From Acidimicrobiia bacterium (GTDB lineage Bacteria > Actinomycetota > Acidimicrobiia > Spongiisociales > UBA5794), in assembly GCA_030066265.1 (NCBI GenBank), contig JASJCF010000010.1, forward strand, positions 1-34,828: DNA of 34,828 bases, in the 5' to 3' direction. The notes below the pieces were generated by a model. The model ran no database searches. It was given only the letters and a program-made list of their open reading frames with translations, and was not told where the DNA came from. Position numbers and translations under genes: made by a program. Positions 33,649 to 34,828 of the stretch are shown here, one piece after another; position 1 is the stretch's first letter, and each line of letters starts with the position of its first letter.

Positions 33649-33698
33649 CGCCTGCGGTTGGCGGTCTACGACCGACACGGGCTCGCGAGGGATATCGG

Positions 33699-34082
33699 GT
33701 GCTGAACCAGTACTACGGCGATTACATCACGGTCGCGGTCTTCATCGGTCTCGGTGGGTTGCTCGTCGCCGGTGCCATCGGAGCGAACAAGCTGATCGCA
33801 CCGAAGGCGCCAGGTGGATTCAAAGACGTCGCCTATGAATCCGGCATCGAGCCCATCGGGGGCGGCTGGAACCAGAGCCACATCCGGTACTACATCTTCG
33901 CCCTGCTGTTCCTGATCTTCGACGTCGAAGCCGTCTTCATCTTCCCGTGGGCGATCCAGCTGGAGTTCTTCGCCGACAACGATCTCGGCCTGGCCGCCCT
34001 CGTGATCATGTTCCTGTTCATCCTGACGCTCGTCGAAGGTCTCGTGTACGCGATCCGCAAGGGTGTGCTCCGATGGGAGTGA
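33699..34082 (+). CDS. nuoA: Second NADH-quinone oxidoreductase subunit A
   Basis: The product is 127 residues from GTG 33699, with GAGGG seven bases upstream; the frame extends to 33618 but that stretch covers the promoter. Three membrane helices, YESGIEP in the first loop (Cys of the usual YECG is Ser here) and [18 protein letters not shown] mark NuoA. It differs strongly from the first copy at 11430. It begins a second complex I locus and overlaps nuoB2 by ten bases. Confidence 0.93.
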   Translation: MLNQYYGDYITVAVFIGLGGLLVAGAIGANKLIAPKAPGGFKDVAYESGIEPIGGGWNQSHIRYYIFALLFLIFDVEAVFIFPWAIQLEFFADNDLGLAALVIMFLFILTLVEGLVYAIRKGVLRWE

Positions 34083-34570
34083 TCGACAGGTTCGGCGCTC
34101 CGAAGCCGTTGAACTGGGTGCTCAACTGGTCGCGCAAGTACTCCCTCTGGTACTTCCAGTTCGGGCTCGCGTGCTGTGCGATCGAGGTGATGGCGGTGTC
34201 GGGGCCGAGATACGACTTCATGCGGTTCGGCATCGTCCCCTTGCCCGCATCGCCCCGACAGAGCGACCTCATGGTGGTGGCCGGCACCGTCACCGACAAG
34301 ATGGCTCCCGCCATCAAGCGCTTGTACGACCAGATGCCCGATCCGAAGTACGTGATCTCGATGGGATCGTGCTCGAACACCGGTGGTCCGTATTGGGATT
34401 CCTACTCGGTGACCAAGGGGGTCGACCAGGTCATCCCCGTGGACGTGTACGTGCCCGGATGCCCTCCTCGGCCCGAGGCACTGCTCGAGGGCATCGTGAT
34501 GCTCCAAGAGCGAATCCAAGGCGAAGATGTGCAGGAGAAGTGGAGGGCCATCGATGAGCGACGCGCCTGA
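34073..34570 (+). CDS. nuoB: Second NADH-quinone oxidoreductase subunit B
   Basis: The product is 165 residues. All N2 ligands are present: the Cys pair in GLACCAIE, and single cysteines in GSCSNTGG and [18 protein letters not shown] is like that of general bacterial and 11-subunit complexes and unlike the first copy in this window. It should be functional. It overlaps nuoA2 by ten bases and nuoC2 by seventeen. Confidence 0.95.
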   Translation: MGVIDRFGAPKPLNWVLNWSRKYSLWYFQFGLACCAIEVMAVSGPRYDFMRFGIVPLPASPRQSDLMVVAGTVTDKMAPAIKRLYDQMPDPKYVISMGSCSNTGGPYWDSYSVTKGVDQVIPVDVYVPGCPPRPEALLEGIVMLQERIQGEDVQEKWRAIDERRA

Positions 34571-34828
34571 GTCCACGGCGGTCACGGAGCCGTCTGCCCG
34601 CGAGGAGTGGGCAGCGGCGCTCGTCGAACGGCTCGATGCACAGGGCTTCACCGTGGAGTTCGACACCGTTCACATCACCGTGGACCCCTCGGCATGGGTG
34701 GGGACCATCGTCGCAGCCATCGAAGAGCTGCCGTTGTTCTCCTGGTTGTCGGCCATCGACTGGTCGAAGGAGGTCGCCATCGGCGAGGAGGTCGAGAACC
34801 CCGACGAGCTGGTCGAGCGCTTCGACGT
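34554..34828 (+). CDS. nuoC: Second NADH-quinone oxidoreductase subunit C, cut by the window end
   Basis: An open frame starts at ATG 34554 inside nuoB2 and runs off the right edge after 91 codons. The N-terminal ~20 residues are variable; [13 protein letters not shown] fits the first conserved block of the 30-kDa subunit. Position after nuoA and nuoB supports the call. The rest of the locus, including whether it has nuoEFG, lies outside the window. Confidence 0.8.
   Translation, partial: MSDAPESTAVTEPSAREEWAAALVERLDAQGFTVEFDTVHITVDPSAWVGTIVAAIEELPLFSWLSAIDWSKEVAIGEEVENPDELVERFD

Noticed and set aside
33567-33698. Upstream extension of nuoA2 to 33618
   Set aside because: The stretch contains the TACAAT promoter box and no NuoA similarity; GTG 33699 has a good ribosome site.
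1-34828. tRNA, rRNA, insertion sequences or phage genes
   Set aside because: None was recognised; no transposase or integrase motifs were found on reading the translated frames.

Overview
This GC-rich window looks like a chromosomal segment of an actinobacterium, most likely of the Acidimicrobiia type. That placement is an inference from codon bias, the actinobacterial style of complex I and Rieske proteins, leaderless starts and a Septum_form lipoprotein; no rRNA or tRNA was seen to fix it. Nearly all of the window is respiratory electron transport.

Left part (1-9806), a cytochrome module. On the minus strand lie a protein fusing a CcoN-like membrane domain to a CcoO-like cytochrome c (1970-3871) and a membrane-anchored monoheme cytochrome c with four copies of a small helical repeat (179-1963). 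The CcoN-like part has lost every histidine that binds heme or CuB in real cbb3 oxidases, so it reads as a non-catalytic 'ghost oxidase' wired to c-type hemes. Divergently transcribed is a quinol:cytochrome c reductase operon: a four-helix membrane protein, a two-cluster ferredoxin, b6-type cytochrome b, subunit IV, Rieske protein, diheme cytochrome c and a small membrane protein with a pilin-like N-terminus. The N-terminus of subunit IV carries the same helical motif as the repeat cytochrome, linking the two divergent units.

1-178 and 9806-10470 are non-coding and repeat-rich. They hold degenerate heptamers (GTnnn[C/G]A), octamers and a hairpin mosaic, and they bracket the cytochrome module. 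A 56-residue membrane protein gene (10480-10650, minus) follows.

Middle part (10721-26325): the redox repressor rex is divergent from a complete 14-gene complex I operon, nuoA-N, in canonical order with mostly overlapping start and stop codons. Rex senses NADH/NAD+, so the arrangement suggests direct control of complex I. A bactofilin-like membrane protein overlaps the nuoN end.

Right part: a minus-strand iron(III) ABC transporter (fbpABC-like), a Septum_form lipoprotein, an alkaline-phosphatase-superfamily phosphodiesterase, and the start of a second complex I locus (nuoA, nuoB, partial nuoC) that runs off the window. The cell thus appears to have two complex I loci, a b6f-like/bc complex and unusual membrane cytochromes. 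No true terminal oxidase is encoded here.
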